Both the position numbers and the translations under genes were made by a program. Shown here in pieces: positions 9,071 to 18,324 of a stretch of 64,000 nt of DNA. The stretch comes from JAXMAR01 sp046350295 (GTDB lineage Bacteria; Planctomycetota; Planctomycetia; Gemmatales; Gemmataceae): assembly GCA_046350295.1 (NCBI GenBank), contig JAXMAR010000002.1, positions 62,001 to 126,000 of the forward strand. Reading direction: 5' to 3'. Each line of letters begins with the position of its first letter. The stretch's first letter is position 1. Below the pieces are notes generated by a model, which saw nothing but the letters and a program-made list of their open reading frames with translations, ran no database searches and was not told the DNA's origin.

Positions 9071-10041
9071 GACGGGTCCTCCAGGGCAAGGATCATCCCC
9101 ATCGCCTCGTCACGCAGATGATTCTGCTCAGGCCGCGATCGCGCGAAGCGTTGAGCGGCGCATTGCGCGAAGAAGGTCGCCCAGCGTCGCTGCGTCTCCT
9201 TTGGGGCGCCACGCCGGGCAAGGAAGAGGGCGACTTCCGGCGGCGTGGCTTCCAGCGCCGGAAACTCGAGGCGATCCCGCAGATAGGCGCCCGCCACCGC
9301 GCCGATCTTCTCCGCCTCGTCCGGCGCATCTTTCAGAGCTTGAAGCGCTAGCCGCGCCGCCCGGCTCCGCTGCCGTGCCCGCGCCTGTTCCGCATTGGGA
9401 TGGCGCCGACGCCAGAGCAGCAACCCCGCGACACAGACCACCGGCGCCCCAACAAGCGCCAACGCCTCGAACGCACGCAGGGCGCCCGAGCTCCAAAACG
9501 AAAAGCCCGAATCGGATCGGGTCTGAAAGAAAACCTCCGGAGCAGCGACAACGTTCAGCTTCGGCTCAATCTCTTTGAGCTGAGCCGGCTTGACCGTGAT
9601 GGGAATCGGATCGGCGAACGACGTTTGGTAGCGGCGCCGGCTGGGATTGTAGACGACGAGCTTGAGGCTCGGGATCGCACGGACTTCCGTCGCCTTGGGC
9701 CGCAGCCGGTACACGAATTCCCACACGCCCTTGTCCGGGTCGCGTTTCTTCAGTTCTGGCGCCGACGCAATGAAGAAATCCGTGTCGGCTTCGCCGGGGA
9801 ATAGCCTGAGCTTCTCCTGCATCGGCTGCCATTCGGCCGGCCCACTGCCCTGGATGATGACCGTCAGCAGGATCGGCTGCTCGAGGTCGACCTCGGTCGG
9901 ACGCGCTACCGCCTGGATGCGATACTGGCCGACGATGCCGCTGAAGTCCGGCGGGCGTCCGGCGACCGGCGGGTCGACAGTCTGTCCGGCGGCGGAAGCC
10001 GGGAGGCAGAGGCAGAGAAAGAGAACGATCCGCGACGGCAT
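9055..10041 (-). CDS. batD: BatD-like protein
   Basis: 328 residues. Signal peptide at residues 1-19 (ending ASAAGQ), then Ig-like segments typical of BatD (ARPTEVDLEQPILLTVII; KGVWEFVYRLRPK). A membrane helix lies near residues 190-210, followed by a basic stretch LLWRRRHP and a cytoplasmic helical tail. It starts 3 bases after batC, consistent with one transcript. BatD is the largest Bat component in other bacteria, and this copy is short. It likely spans the membrane with its N-terminal domain outside. Confidence 0.75.
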   Translation of the reverse strand: MPSRIVLFLCLCLPASAAGQTVDPPVAGRPPDFSGIVGQYRIQAVARPTEVDLEQPILLTVIIQGSGPAEWQPMQEKLRLFPGEADTDFFIASAPELKKRDPDKGVWEFVYRLRPKATEVRAIPSLKLVVYNPSRRRYQTSFADPIPITVKPAQLKEIEPKLNVVAAPEVFFQTRSDSGFSFWSSGALRAFEALALVGAPVVCVAGLLLWRRRHPNAEQARARQRSRAARLALQALKDAPDEAEKIGAVAGAYLRDRLEFPALEATPPEVALFLARRGAPKETQRRWATFFAQCAAQRFARSRPEQNHLRDEAMGMILALEDPSCLSA

Positions 10042-10044
10042 GTT

Positions 10045-10923
10045 TCACCAGTTCGGCACGCCGCCCGTCGACCTGGCGGCGGCGTCGCGCTCGAGCTTGC
10101 GTTCGTGAGAGATGCGTTCGATCTGGTCCGCGAGCAGGCGACGCATCTCGGCGGCCGGCAACTTTTTGAGCCCTTCAGCGTCCGGCACAACGAGGCGGGC
10201 GCCGGCCGCCTTCTCCTCGCCGTTCTCCTTCCCACCCTTTCCCAAATCCCCCTTCGTCTCTTTGCTGCCGTCCCCCTTTTCCCCTTTGCCGACCTTCTTG
10301 TCCCCTTCCTTGAGGCCTTTCGCCTCCTTCTCTTTTTTCGGTTCCGTGTCCGTGCTTCCTTTGTCCTCGGAGCCGTCCTTCGCCTTCGCCTGAGCGAGGA
10401 GCCAGAGGCGTTGCGCCAGCTCGAAGTTGTAGCGGGCGTCGTCTTTCAGGTTGGCGTCTGAGGGATCGAGCGCGAGGCAGGAGCGGAACGCGTCGACGGC
10501 ACGCCGGAGCAGCGGAGCGCTGTCCCCCTTCGATTGCTTGAGAAGGGCGGCTCCGAGATCGTAGAACGCTTTCTGCCGCCGCTCGAGCGGCGCCGCGTCG
10601 TCTTCGAGGCAGCGCTCGTACGCGAGGGCCGCCTCCGCGAAACGCCCGAGACGATACAGTGTCGCTCCCTGGTTGAAGGCGACGAGGCCCGGATCGAGCG
10701 TCTTGAGCTCCGCCTTCCGATAATGCTCCAGCGCCTCTTCGTATTGCTGGTTGGTGAAGGCCTCGTTGCCCCGCCGGATGGTATCGTCGACCGACGGGAG
10801 CGGGGCGGCGCCGACGAGCAACGCGGCAGTCAGAGCGACGGGCAGGGCAAAGGGCAACATCCTCCGAGGGCTTACGCCGCCCGGCTTGCCTTGGGGAACG
10901 AGGTATGCGGGTATCGTCGTCAT
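10045..10923 (-). CDS. batC: BatC-like TPR protein
   Basis: 292 residues if started at the ATG that overlaps the batB stop (ATGA). TPR repeats cover about residues 50-160 (FTNQQYEEALEHYRKA; LGRFAEAALAYERCL). A Lys/Glu/Gly-rich low-complexity stretch follows (about 185-235), then a helical tail. The signal peptide MLPFALPVALTAALLVGA begins at residue 22, so the real start may be the internal ATG at 10860. The 21 residues in between include PGGVSPR, encoded by the interspersed repeat at 10862-10890. BatC supplies TPR contacts for the VWA proteins BatA and BatB. Confidence 0.75.
   Translation of the reverse strand: MTTIPAYLVPQGKPGGVSPRRMLPFALPVALTAALLVGAAPLPSVDDTIRRGNEAFTNQQYEEALEHYRKAELKTLDPGLVAFNQGATLYRLGRFAEAALAYERCLEDDAAPLERRQKAFYDLGAALLKQSKGDSAPLLRRAVDAFRSCLALDPSDANLKDDARYNFELAQRLWLLAQAKAKDGSEDKGSTDTEPKKEKEAKGLKEGDKKVGKGEKGDGSKETKGDLGKGGKENGEEKAAGARLVVPDAEGLKKLPAAEMRRLLADQIERISHERKLERDAAARSTGGVPNW
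10862..10890 (-). repeat. PGGVSPR-type interspersed repeat, copy 1
   Basis: Sense-strand copy of the 28-29 bp element (core GGCGGCGTAAGCCC) inside the 5-prime end of batC, just before the signal-peptide ATG. Other copies lie at 16921, 19384, 20471 and 57535, with a weak one at 52769. Confidence 0.7.
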
Positions 10924-11942
10924 GGCTTCCTCGCCTCGCCGATGGATAGAGAAAGCGTCAGGCAGAGTGCCGCGGCCAGATAGAACCAGGCGTGGCGCGC
11001 CTTTGGTTGGAGCAACTCCGGATCGGTCTCGTCCTCGATCGCTTCGCGCACGCGCTCCGACTCGTCGATCTCCCCCATCAGCCTGCCGAGGGGGATCTGC
11101 GTTGTCGTCAGCGCGGGGATGTAGGCCCCGCCCGTTCGCCGCGCGATCTCTTGCAGCGTCTTCTCGTTCATCTTACTGACGGCCGACTCCCCGTTGCGGA
11201 TGGTCTCCGGGACCGGAAAGCTTCGCTCGGGATCACCGATGGCCAGCACGTGGATGGGGACTTTGCGCTCGCGCGCCGCCTGCACGCCTTGCAGCCACTC
11301 GTCGTCCGACAGCGGATCGTCCCCATCCGAGACGAGCAGAAGCGCGAACGACCGGCTGCTCTTGGGACGCTTCAACTCGGCGGCCCGAGTCAGGCCGGCG
11401 CCGAGGCGCGTTCCGGAGACGGCGTCCGGCGTGCGCGGCCAAAGCTCGGGCGGCATGTCGCCGCGGCGGACGCGGTCGAGCAGCAGGTTGAAGTGGTCGT
11501 AATCCTGGCTCGGGGGCAGTTGCAGCTTCGGCTTGGCGGCGATCAAGACCAGGCCGACCCGCACTTCGCCGCGCTTGCGGTAGGCGGCGCTCAGGTCCTC
11601 CAGCGCCCGCAGGCCGCGCTCCAGGCGGCTCGGCTGCTCGGCCAGCATGCTGCGGCTGACATCGAGGACAACGACCAGTTCCTTGTACGGCGGCCGTGTC
11701 TCGACCTTCTCCTCCCCCCAGTGGGGCCCCGCCAGCCCGAGGACCACTGCGCCCGCCGCCAGCGCCGCCAGGGACTGTGCTATGCGGCGGCGTCCGGGCC
11801 GCAGTTCGACGAGCCGCTCGATGCGGAAGCGATTGCCGAGACGGTCCAGGGCACGGCGGCGGCGCCAGCGCGCGTAGGCCGAAAGCAGCCCGAGCGCGGG
11901 GACGATGAGAAGAACCCAGAGAACATTCGGGTGAAAGAACAT
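10920..11942 (-). CDS. batB: BatB-like VWA protein
   Basis: 340 residues. Two N-terminal membrane helices (about 8-24 and 58-75) precede a von Willebrand A domain (about 88-290) with the MIDAS motif DVSRS, the Thr in SGTRLGAGL and the Asp in LLVSDGDDP. A C-terminal helix ends the protein (about 318-335). This is the BatA/BatB topology. The stop overlaps the batC ATG, indicating translational coupling. The VWA domain should face the periplasm and bind Mg2+. Confidence 0.8.
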   Translation of the reverse strand: MFFHPNVLWVLLIVPALGLLSAYARWRRRRALDRLGNRFRIERLVELRPGRRRIAQSLAALAAGAVVLGLAGPHWGEEKVETRPPYKELVVVLDVSRSMLAEQPSRLERGLRALEDLSAAYRKRGEVRVGLVLIAAKPKLQLPPSQDYDHFNLLLDRVRRGDMPPELWPRTPDAVSGTRLGAGLTRAAELKRPKSSRSFALLLVSDGDDPLSDDEWLQGVQAARERKVPIHVLAIGDPERSFPVPETIRNGESAVSKMNEKTLQEIARRTGGAYIPALTTTQIPLGRLMGEIDESERVREAIEDETDPELLQPKARHAWFYLAAALCLTLSLSIGEARKP

Positions 11943-11949
11943 TGCGCGG

Positions 11950-12942
11950 TCACGGCGTGCGCCGCCACCAGGTCGCCTCCAGGAATGCCAGCAAAAGGAA
12001 GACGCCGACAGCGACCCCGGCTAACCAGCCGTCCAGATCGAGGTAGCGGCGATACTGGTAGGTCTCGATGCGGTCGCGCTCCATCTGATCGATCGCGGCG
12101 TAGGCCCGCAAGAGGCCCGCCGTGTCCTTGGCCGAGTAGAACTCGCCGCCGCTGGTCTTCGCCAGCATCTGCATGTTCGCGCGTGCCTCCTTCCCCTCGT
12201 CCGGCAGCGATTCGTCCGGCAGCGGCTCGGCCTCGACGGCGTAGATCGGAACCTTCAGCGCCGCCGCGATCTCGGCCGCCTGCGCGGGGCTCAGGTTGTT
12301 CTCGCGGACGTTGTCCTCGCCGTCGCTCAGGAAGATGATGGCTTTCCGCCGCGTCGGCGCGTTCGCCAGAAAATGCAACGCCCAGGCAAGGGCGTCGCCC
12401 GGATTGGTCCCCTGCAGCCGGCGCGGCTCCTCCTCGTCGATGATGCTCAGGATCGCCTCGTGGTCGAGCGTGAGCGGACAGTCGGTTTCCGGCCGCCTGG
12501 CGAATGTCACCAGGGCGATCAAATCGTTGGGGCGGCCGGGGAAAATTTGACCGCCGACCTCGCCGCCGCGAATGAACAGGCGGGCCGTCTTTTGCACCGC
12601 CTGCCAGCGCGTCAGGACCTTCCCATCGTCGAGAAAGTCAGCGTTACGCATGCTCTCGCTGGCGTCGAGGACAAAGGCGATGCTGACGCCCTCGGTCGGC
12701 ACGCGGCTGCCGGGATCGGGCCAGCGCAGCCCGGCGCAGGCGATGACCAGGCAGAAGAGAGCCGCGCCGCGCAGGATGAGGCCGCCGCGCCGCGCCTGCC
12801 TGGAGCGACCCGCCGGCAGGAACCGCACGAGGCTCAGCGAGGAATAACGCAACGCCCCCTGCCGGCGCCGGCCCCACGTCCACAGACGCCAGGCGAGCGG
12901 CAACAGCAGAAGCAGCGCAAGCGGATGGGCAAGATACGGCAT
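11950..12942 (-). CDS. batA: BatA-like VWA protein
   Basis: 330 residues, first gene of the Bat operon. Membrane helices lie at about 5-20 and 53-70, the VWA domain at about 88-290 with MIDAS DASES, TNPGDAL and FLSDGEDN, and a final helix near 305-322. It is separated from batB by 7 bases. In most genomes this operon begins with moxR and a DUF58 gene. Neither is present here, since a 318-base intergenic region and an unrelated divergent gene lie upstream. Confidence 0.8.
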   Translation of the reverse strand: MPYLAHPLALLLLLPLAWRLWTWGRRRQGALRYSSLSLVRFLPAGRSRQARRGGLILRGAALFCLVIACAGLRWPDPGSRVPTEGVSIAFVLDASESMRNADFLDDGKVLTRWQAVQKTARLFIRGGEVGGQIFPGRPNDLIALVTFARRPETDCPLTLDHEAILSIIDEEEPRRLQGTNPGDALAWALHFLANAPTRRKAIIFLSDGEDNVRENNLSPAQAAEIAAALKVPIYAVEAEPLPDESLPDEGKEARANMQMLAKTSGGEFYSAKDTAGLLRAYAAIDQMERDRIETYQYRRYLDLDGWLAGVAVGVFLLLAFLEATWWRRTP

Positions 12943-13260
12943 GAGCGTTTCACGGCAGACGACTGTTCCGGCCCCGGTCGCAAAACCTGCGAGAGCACGC
13001 GGCGCCTACCGCGTCGCCTCCTTCACCTTTACCAAGGAACGCCGATGGGGTGAAGGCCCTCCCAGCCTACCCGTCTTCGCCAGGCGGATTTTTCCGAACC
13101 TGTTTTGCCGGGAGCCCCGCGCTTTCCGGCACAGCCCTCAATGCCCCTATAACCGTTTCCCGATGAATCCAAGGCGTCTCTATTCCCGCGTTGCCGGGCG
13201 GGCAACCCGCAATCCACGCGTCGCCTGGCCACGGAGGCGCGACTCCAACCGAGGTCACTC
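12943..13260. promoter_or_regulatory. divergent intergenic region
   Basis: 318 bases between batA (minus) and the secreted small protein (plus). Two inverted repeats are visible: CCTTCACC/GGTGAAGG with a 21-base spacer (13020-13056), and GTTGCC/GGCAAC around 13190-13207. A -10-like TATAAC lies at 13148-13153. No gene is seen. Confidence 0.4.
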
Positions 13261-13629
13261 ATGAAGCAATGGCTTTTCGGCGCCGCGTCCCTCCTCCTGG
13301 CCCTGGCCGGCGTCGCGCATGGGCAAGAACTCAAGTCCGTCGCTCCGGCGCCCACCAGCGGCCCCGTTTACCTGTCCGACGACGGCCTGCCGGTCGGCGC
13401 CCCTGCCACCTCCGAGCGTCCCCTCCGCCGCTTCTTCAACAGGATCGGCGTTTATTGCTACCACGACCGCGACGCCTTCGGCTGCGAGAGCTTCCATTCT
13501 ACCATGCAGTTCATCTTCGGCTCCTGCCGCACTTTCTTCCGCGAGCCGTGCGATCCCAAGCCGTCCTGGGCGGAACGCAACGGCATCCTCGGCCGCGCCT
13601 CGGGCTGCACCAGCTGCGGTGATTGGTAG
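13261..13629 (+). CDS. secreted Cys-containing protein of unknown function
   Basis: 122 residues. A signal peptide, MKQWLFGAASLLLALAGVAH, is probably cleaved after HGQ. The mature domain has seven cysteines (CYHDRDAFGC, GSCRTFFREPC, GCTSC) and conserved-looking aromatic segments such as STMQFIFGS. I recognise no named family; the pattern suggests a small disulfide-bonded planctomycete exported protein. Confidence 0.7.
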   Translation: MKQWLFGAASLLLALAGVAHGQELKSVAPAPTSGPVYLSDDGLPVGAPATSERPLRRFFNRIGVYCYHDRDAFGCESFHSTMQFIFGSCRTFFREPCDPKPSWAERNGILGRASGCTSCGDW

Positions 13630-13693
13630 GCGTCAAAGCATGGTCGCGGATCGCGCGACTCGTCCCCGGACCTTACCGCGAACGATTCCGCAT

Positions 13694-13739
13694 TAGCCCG
13701 ACGCGTGAGCGAGGGCTCCCTCGCTCACGCGTCGGACTA
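13694..13739. repeat. large inverted repeat (ACGCGTGAGCGAGGG type)
   Basis: 22-base arms with one mismatch around a 2-base loop; weaker pairing continues outward to about 13681 and 13755. The arm sequence CTCGCTCACGCGTCGG recurs at 37988-38006. It lies between the convergent ends of the secreted-protein and glycosyltransferase genes, so it may also serve as a terminator. Confidence 0.75.
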
Positions 13740-13764
13740 GTGCGGCAGAATCGTGCTTGGCCAT

Positions 13765-15078
13765 TTAGTCCGTTTGTCCATCCGCCGAGCGTCCGATCAG
13801 CAAGCCATAACGATCCAGGATGGCCCGCCGCTCGGCTTCCAGTTCGAGCCGGTCGTCCGGGCGGACCAGCATCGGGTCCGGCCGCCAGTTGAGGGGGCGG
13901 ATGTCCTGCGTCCATTCCTCACCGCGTGCCAGCGCGTGCTCCTTGAGCATGGTGTTGAGTCGTTCGCTGCTGCGGAAACAGGAAATGTTCTCGAGCGCCC
14001 AGGCGCGCGGCTTGAATCGCTCGGCGTCGCGGATGAATTCGGTCAACTGCCAGGAAAGAAAGCGCTCGAGCAGAAAACGGCCGGTCTGCTCGTTGATGAA
14101 GACGCGCGAGCCGAGGTGGGCGCCGTGGAGAAGGGCGACCGGGGTGTCCGCGAACATCGATTCGGCGACGACGACGCACGAGCCCTCCCGCTTCGACAGC
14201 ACCAGGCTCGTCTTCGCCTGACCGAACGCCTCGACAACCTTCAGGAACGGCTGGTTCGCCCGCAGCTCGAAGCGGTCCTCGACGCCATACCAGCGCGCTT
14301 CCTGGCGAATGGTCTCCGCCGTCCTTCCTTCCTGGTCCTGGCCGATGAGCAGGACGCGGAGGTCGCGCGGCATGTTCCGCAGCGCCCTGAACAGGATGTG
14401 GTGCCGTTTCACCTTGCCGAAGCTCGCCACCATGAGCAGGTCAAAAGGCCGGCTCGCCAGGGGAGGCGTCTGGAACAGGTCGGGATTGACCCAGTGGGAC
14501 GCGAAGAGGGGGACGATCAACAGACGGTCGGAGACGCGCGGCAGCTCGACCAGGTCCTCCGGATTGCTGATGAGCGTGAAATACGGCTCCGGATAGTTGG
14601 CGGCGAACAGGTAGTTGACGAGGTTGTGCGGGCTGGAGCTGGGGCTGACGACCAGGGTGTAGCGGCTCGCGAAATCGCGGACGTCGCCATAGCGCAGCAG
14701 CTTGGCCCATTGCGACTCGAAGGAAACGAAGATCACCCCCTTCTCGCGCGGGCCGCGGTACGGTTTGAGTATCGCCGCCTTGACCATCCAGTTGCTTCCG
14801 AGCGCCGCTGCGAACGGGCCAAGATCGACCTTGGTCTGGTCGAGGGAGGCGACTTCGCGGCGGATACGTTCCTGAAGCCGGGCGATAGCGGCATCCGAGT
14901 TGGCGAGCCGCGCCGCGGCACACAGGCGGGCGACGACGTCGGCCCGCTGCTGCGGATCGCCGCGGCGCATCCAGCCGGCGCGCCAGGCCGTCCAGCGGCT
15001 GAGAAGGGCGCGTGACAGGGCGCCGTAACGGAACCGGTCGTCGAGTTCGCGGCGCCAGCGATTGAACAGGGTCAACAT
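13765..15078 (-). CDS. glycosyltransferase (GT4-like)
   Basis: 437 residues. The C-terminal half looks like a GT-B glycosyltransferase: LLMVASFGKVKRHHILFRAL, RVLLIGQDQEGRT, FLKVVEAFGQAKTSLVLSKREGSCVVVAESMFADTPVAL. The last contains the E-x7-E-type donor-binding region of GT4 enzymes. The N-terminal 150 residues are helical and unassigned. No signal peptide, so probably a cytoplasmic or membrane-associated enzyme. It is the last gene of a five-gene minus-strand run, ten bases after the coiled-coil protein. Donor and acceptor unknown. Confidence 0.7.
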   Translation of the reverse strand: MLTLFNRWRRELDDRFRYGALSRALLSRWTAWRAGWMRRGDPQQRADVVARLCAAARLANSDAAIARLQERIRREVASLDQTKVDLGPFAAALGSNWMVKAAILKPYRGPREKGVIFVSFESQWAKLLRYGDVRDFASRYTLVVSPSSSPHNLVNYLFAANYPEPYFTLISNPEDLVELPRVSDRLLIVPLFASHWVNPDLFQTPPLASRPFDLLMVASFGKVKRHHILFRALRNMPRDLRVLLIGQDQEGRTAETIRQEARWYGVEDRFELRANQPFLKVVEAFGQAKTSLVLSKREGSCVVVAESMFADTPVALLHGAHLGSRVFINEQTGRFLLERFLSWQLTEFIRDAERFKPRAWALENISCFRSSERLNTMLKEHALARGEEWTQDIRPLNWRPDPMLVRPDDRLELEAERRAILDRYGLLIGRSADGQTD

Positions 15079-15088
15079 CCGTGTCGGC

Positions 15089-16981
15089 TCACTTCACTTT
15101 CTTGCCTGCCGCCAGCCGCGCCTGTTGCTCGATCTCGATCAGCTCGCGGGCGACGCGGCGCAGGATCTTGGACCGGTTCCGCGCGTCTTCGGTCGGGTCG
15201 CGATCCAGCTCCTCCTTCTTCTTCTGCAGGTTCGAGGCGTGCCGCTCGTTGGCCTTCATCATCCGTAGCGGCGTCAGCTCGTCCCCCACGCCGGCCAGGG
15301 TCTTCACGGCTTTGCGGGCGTCTTCGAGCCGCTTCTCCAGCTCGAAGACAGCGAGCTTGGGCCAGGTCTGGTAGACGAAGTCGCGCGCCCACTTGTGCTC
15401 CTCGCCTTTGAGCTGCCAGCGTGACTTCAACTTGTCGACGTGCTCCCGGACCTTGCTCAGCTCGGGGCTGACCTTCAACAACGTCTCGTAGAGTGAGATC
15501 GCCTGATCGAACTCGGCCAGATCCTCGTGCAGGCGGGCTTTTTCCAGGACACCCTTGAGGCCGAGCGCACTGGCGTCTCCGCCTTCCTTGAGGGCCGATT
15601 CGTAGCGTGCCGTCCGCGTCTGCATGTCTTCGAGCCGTTGCCGCAGCTCGGCCAGCATGGCCTCGCCGGGAGTCAGCTCGGCGGGGACCTTGAACTTGGC
15701 CGCGGCGCGCTGGATCTCTTGCCGCTCCTGGTCCAGCACGTCGATCTCCTTGGCGAGGCTCTTGCCGGCGTCGCGCGCCGTCTCGAGCGCCTCGGCGAAC
15801 GAGACGACGATCTGCTGATTGATGTCCTTGAGCCGTTCCGTGCTCAAGCGCACGTTCTCGAGGAGGCGGCGATTCCACTGGCCGACGCGGTAGTCGAGCC
15901 CGGCCCGGTCCTCCGCCTCGGCGTCGCTGCGCACCAGGATGACGACGGTGCGGTCGTCGACGATGTTCACCGGGATGAGCTGCGCCCGGCTGCCGCGCGG
16001 CAACAGGACGAGAGCGAGGTTCTTGAACTCCTCCTTGAACGCGACCAGTCCGCTCACGTCGGCGCTGCGCTTGAGGGCCGCTTCCTTCTCCCCCGGATGA
16101 AGCACGTGGACCGCCAGACCCACCTGCGGCGCGAACGTCTTGTCGTCAAGGAAACGCAAACGCAGCGGCGCGCGCGCCGTCGGCAGCGCCAGGCAGCGGT
16201 AGGCGACGACCTCGGGGCTGGGCTGCAAATCATCCGCCGCGAACCGGCGCCACAACTTGCAGCGGACGTGTCCCTTCGCGCCCGTCCCGTTCATTTCGAG
16301 CGCGGTCCAGGGCATGCGCGTCGAGCGCAGCCTGTCCCCCTCCCGCGTCACCTTGCACACCGCGAAAACCTGCCCCTCCTGCAGCCAGCGCGACACGTCG
16401 GTCAGCTCGCCGCCGCGCACCGAGAGATCGACGATATCCCCCGCCTCTTGAACGGTCCCAACGAGGCCGAAGTCGGAGCGGATCAATTCGACCGCGACGC
16501 TCGCGATGCGGCCCAGGTCGTTGATTCTCGCCTGACGCGCTAGCGGTGTGGCCAGTCCCGTCCAGCCGTCGTGCTGACGGACGGACAGCGTGCAGCGGCC
16601 CGCGGCATATTCGAGGAGGACGAAGCAGGTCCGCGTCTCGTTCAACTCATCCCAGCGCTCGAGGACGGGCCCGAGGCCTTCCGCTTCGATGTCGGCAAGG
16701 AGACGGTGTGTCCGCGTAACCTGCACCTTGCCCAGCTTGCCCAGCGCCAGTTGCAACCGGTCGCCGATGTCCTTTTGCAGCTGCTCCTGGAACAGCGGCG
16801 TGAGGAAACGGTTCTCGACGATGTGCAGCACGACCTGGACGTTGTACGGCGTCTGCCCCGGCTCCGACTTCTCCTGCGCCGAAGTGCGACCGGCCAGAAG
16901 CAGCGCCGCGACAAGCGCAAGGCGAGCCGGGCGGCGTAAGCCCCCGGAGCGCCCCATCCCGAAGGTGGTCTTCATCGTCAT
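15089..16981 (-). CDS. secreted coiled-coil protein of unknown function
   Basis: 630 residues. The start ATG overlaps the aroA stop as ATGA. The signal peptide (about residues 1-33) contains the segment GGLRRPARLA, encoded by a copy of the interspersed repeat. Residues about 35-380 appear globular and beta-rich. Residues about 390-630 are rich in Glu/Lys/Arg and Leu and should form coiled coil (EIDVLDQERQEIQRAAAKF). No family recognised. Coupling to aroA probably reflects co-transcription rather than function. Confidence 0.75.
   Translation of the reverse strand: MTMKTTFGMGRSGGLRRPARLALVAALLLAGRTSAQEKSEPGQTPYNVQVVLHIVENRFLTPLFQEQLQKDIGDRLQLALGKLGKVQVTRTHRLLADIEAEGLGPVLERWDELNETRTCFVLLEYAAGRCTLSVRQHDGWTGLATPLARQARINDLGRIASVAVELIRSDFGLVGTVQEAGDIVDLSVRGGELTDVSRWLQEGQVFAVCKVTREGDRLRSTRMPWTALEMNGTGAKGHVRCKLWRRFAADDLQPSPEVVAYRCLALPTARAPLRLRFLDDKTFAPQVGLAVHVLHPGEKEAALKRSADVSGLVAFKEEFKNLALVLLPRGSRAQLIPVNIVDDRTVVILVRSDAEAEDRAGLDYRVGQWNRRLLENVRLSTERLKDINQQIVVSFAEALETARDAGKSLAKEIDVLDQERQEIQRAAAKFKVPAELTPGEAMLAELRQRLEDMQTRTARYESALKEGGDASALGLKGVLEKARLHEDLAEFDQAISLYETLLKVSPELSKVREHVDKLKSRWQLKGEEHKWARDFVYQTWPKLAVFELEKRLEDARKAVKTLAGVGDELTPLRMMKANERHASNLQKKKEELDRDPTEDARNRSKILRRVARELIEIEQQARLAAGKKVK
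16921..16949 (+). repeat. PGGVSPR-type interspersed repeat, copy 2
   Basis: 29 bases (core CCGGGCGGCGTAAGCCCCCGG), identical to the copy at 19384-19412. It lies inside the signal-peptide codons of the secreted coiled-coil gene, which reads the opposite strand as GGLRRPARLA. Confidence 0.8.
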
Positions 16982-18285
16982 CGCAGCTTGTCCAGTTCCT
17001 CGAAAAACCGCGGATACGTCTTTGCCACGCAACCTGGGTTCTTGATGACCACTCCCGGAACCTTGGCCCCAATGAGCGCCAGGCTCATCGCCATGCGATG
17101 GTCGTTGTACGTCTCGAGCGCCGCTCCGTGCATCGGCGCCGGCGTGACCTTCAGACCGTCGTCCTGCTCGTCGACGGTGGCGCCGAGTCGCCGCAGCTCC
17201 GTGGCAAGCGCGGCGATGCGGTCCGTCTCCTTGTGCCGGATGTGGGCGACGTTGCGTATCGTCGTCGGCCCCTCGGCGAAACAGGCCACGGCGGCGAGCG
17301 TCATCACGGTGTCGCTGATGTCATTCATGTCGACATCGACGCCGCGGAGGACGCCCCCTCGCGCCGTCACCGTCGTCTCCGTTATCTTAACGTCGCAGCC
17401 CATGCGCGCCAGCACCTCCGCGAAGCGAACGTCCCCTTGCAGGCTGCCGCGGCCAAGGTCCGGGATCGTGATCGTGCCGCCGAGGATCGCCGCGAGCGCC
17501 AGCCAGTAACTGGCCGCGGATGCGTCCGGCTCCACCTTATAGAGCGGCCGATGCCCCTGTTGATCGCCCGGAACTTCGAAGGCCGCCGCTTGCGGACGCT
17601 CGACGCGCAGCCCCCACTGCCGAAGCATCGCCAACGTCAGCGCCACGTATGGCTCGGAGACGAGGGGCCCTTCGATCTCGATGCGGGTGATGGCGCCCGG
17701 CGGTGTGCGGAACGGGGCCGCGAGCAAAAGACCGCTGACAAACTGGCTGCTGGTAGCGCCGCGGATGGTCACGCGGTCGGCGTGCCAGCCATCGGCCTCG
17801 ACCAGGACGGGGGGACAGCCGTCAGCGTGTTCGCTGCGCGCCCGGACGCCGAACTGGGCGAGGGCGTCCAGCAAGTCGCGGATAGGCCGTTCACGCATGC
17901 GCGGCACGCCGTCGAGGCGGTACTGTCCCGAAGCGAGGCTGACCATGGCCGTGAGAAAGCGCATGCTGGTGCCGCTGTTGGCGACGAAGAGATCGGCGCG
18001 GCGCGCGGGAACCAGACGCTGCGGCTCGGGGTTGTAGACCGTGACCCGCTGCGTCGGCCAATCGACCGTGACCTGGTAAGCGAGGCGGCGCAGGCTGTCG
18101 ATCATCACCTCCGTGTCTTCGCTTTCGAGCGCGTTGGTCAGGATCGACGGCCGACCGCGGCTCGACAAAGCGGCCAACACCAGCGCCCGGTTGGTGATGC
18201 TCTTGGAGCCGGGTGGAAGGACCTGGGCGTGCGGCGGCCGCTCGAAAGGCACGATCTCCAGGCGGTCGGGATAGGTTTGAGCCAT
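16978..18285 (-). CDS. aroA: 3-phosphoshikimate 1-carboxyvinyltransferase
   Basis: 435 residues, full length for EPSP synthase, which joins shikimate 3-phosphate and phosphoenolpyruvate in the chorismate pathway. Motifs: LPPGSKSITNRAL near the N-terminus, ANSGTSMRFLTA (PEP-binding loop), PRMRERPI, GATSSQFVSGLLLAA, ILGGTITIPDLG, HKETDRIAAL and YNDHRMAMSLAL near the C-terminus. Start MAQTYPDRLE. It lies 39 bases after the methyltransferase gene and is coupled to the following secreted-protein gene. Confidence 0.95.
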   Translation of the reverse strand: MAQTYPDRLEIVPFERPPHAQVLPPGSKSITNRALVLAALSSRGRPSILTNALESEDTEVMIDSLRRLAYQVTVDWPTQRVTVYNPEPQRLVPARRADLFVANSGTSMRFLTAMVSLASGQYRLDGVPRMRERPIRDLLDALAQFGVRARSEHADGCPPVLVEADGWHADRVTIRGATSSQFVSGLLLAAPFRTPPGAITRIEIEGPLVSEPYVALTLAMLRQWGLRVERPQAAAFEVPGDQQGHRPLYKVEPDASAASYWLALAAILGGTITIPDLGRGSLQGDVRFAEVLARMGCDVKITETTVTARGGVLRGVDVDMNDISDTVMTLAAVACFAEGPTTIRNVAHIRHKETDRIAALATELRRLGATVDEQDDGLKVTPAPMHGAALETYNDHRMAMSLALIGAKVPGVVIKNPGCVAKTYPRFFEELDKLR

Positions 18286-18324
18286 GTATCGATTCGTGTC
18301 GGTGGCGATTCTTGCTCGCCTCTG

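Noticed and set aside
10260..10390. Tandem repeat region or CRISPR-like array
   Set aside because: This is the Lys/Glu/Gly-rich low-complexity coding stretch of BatC.
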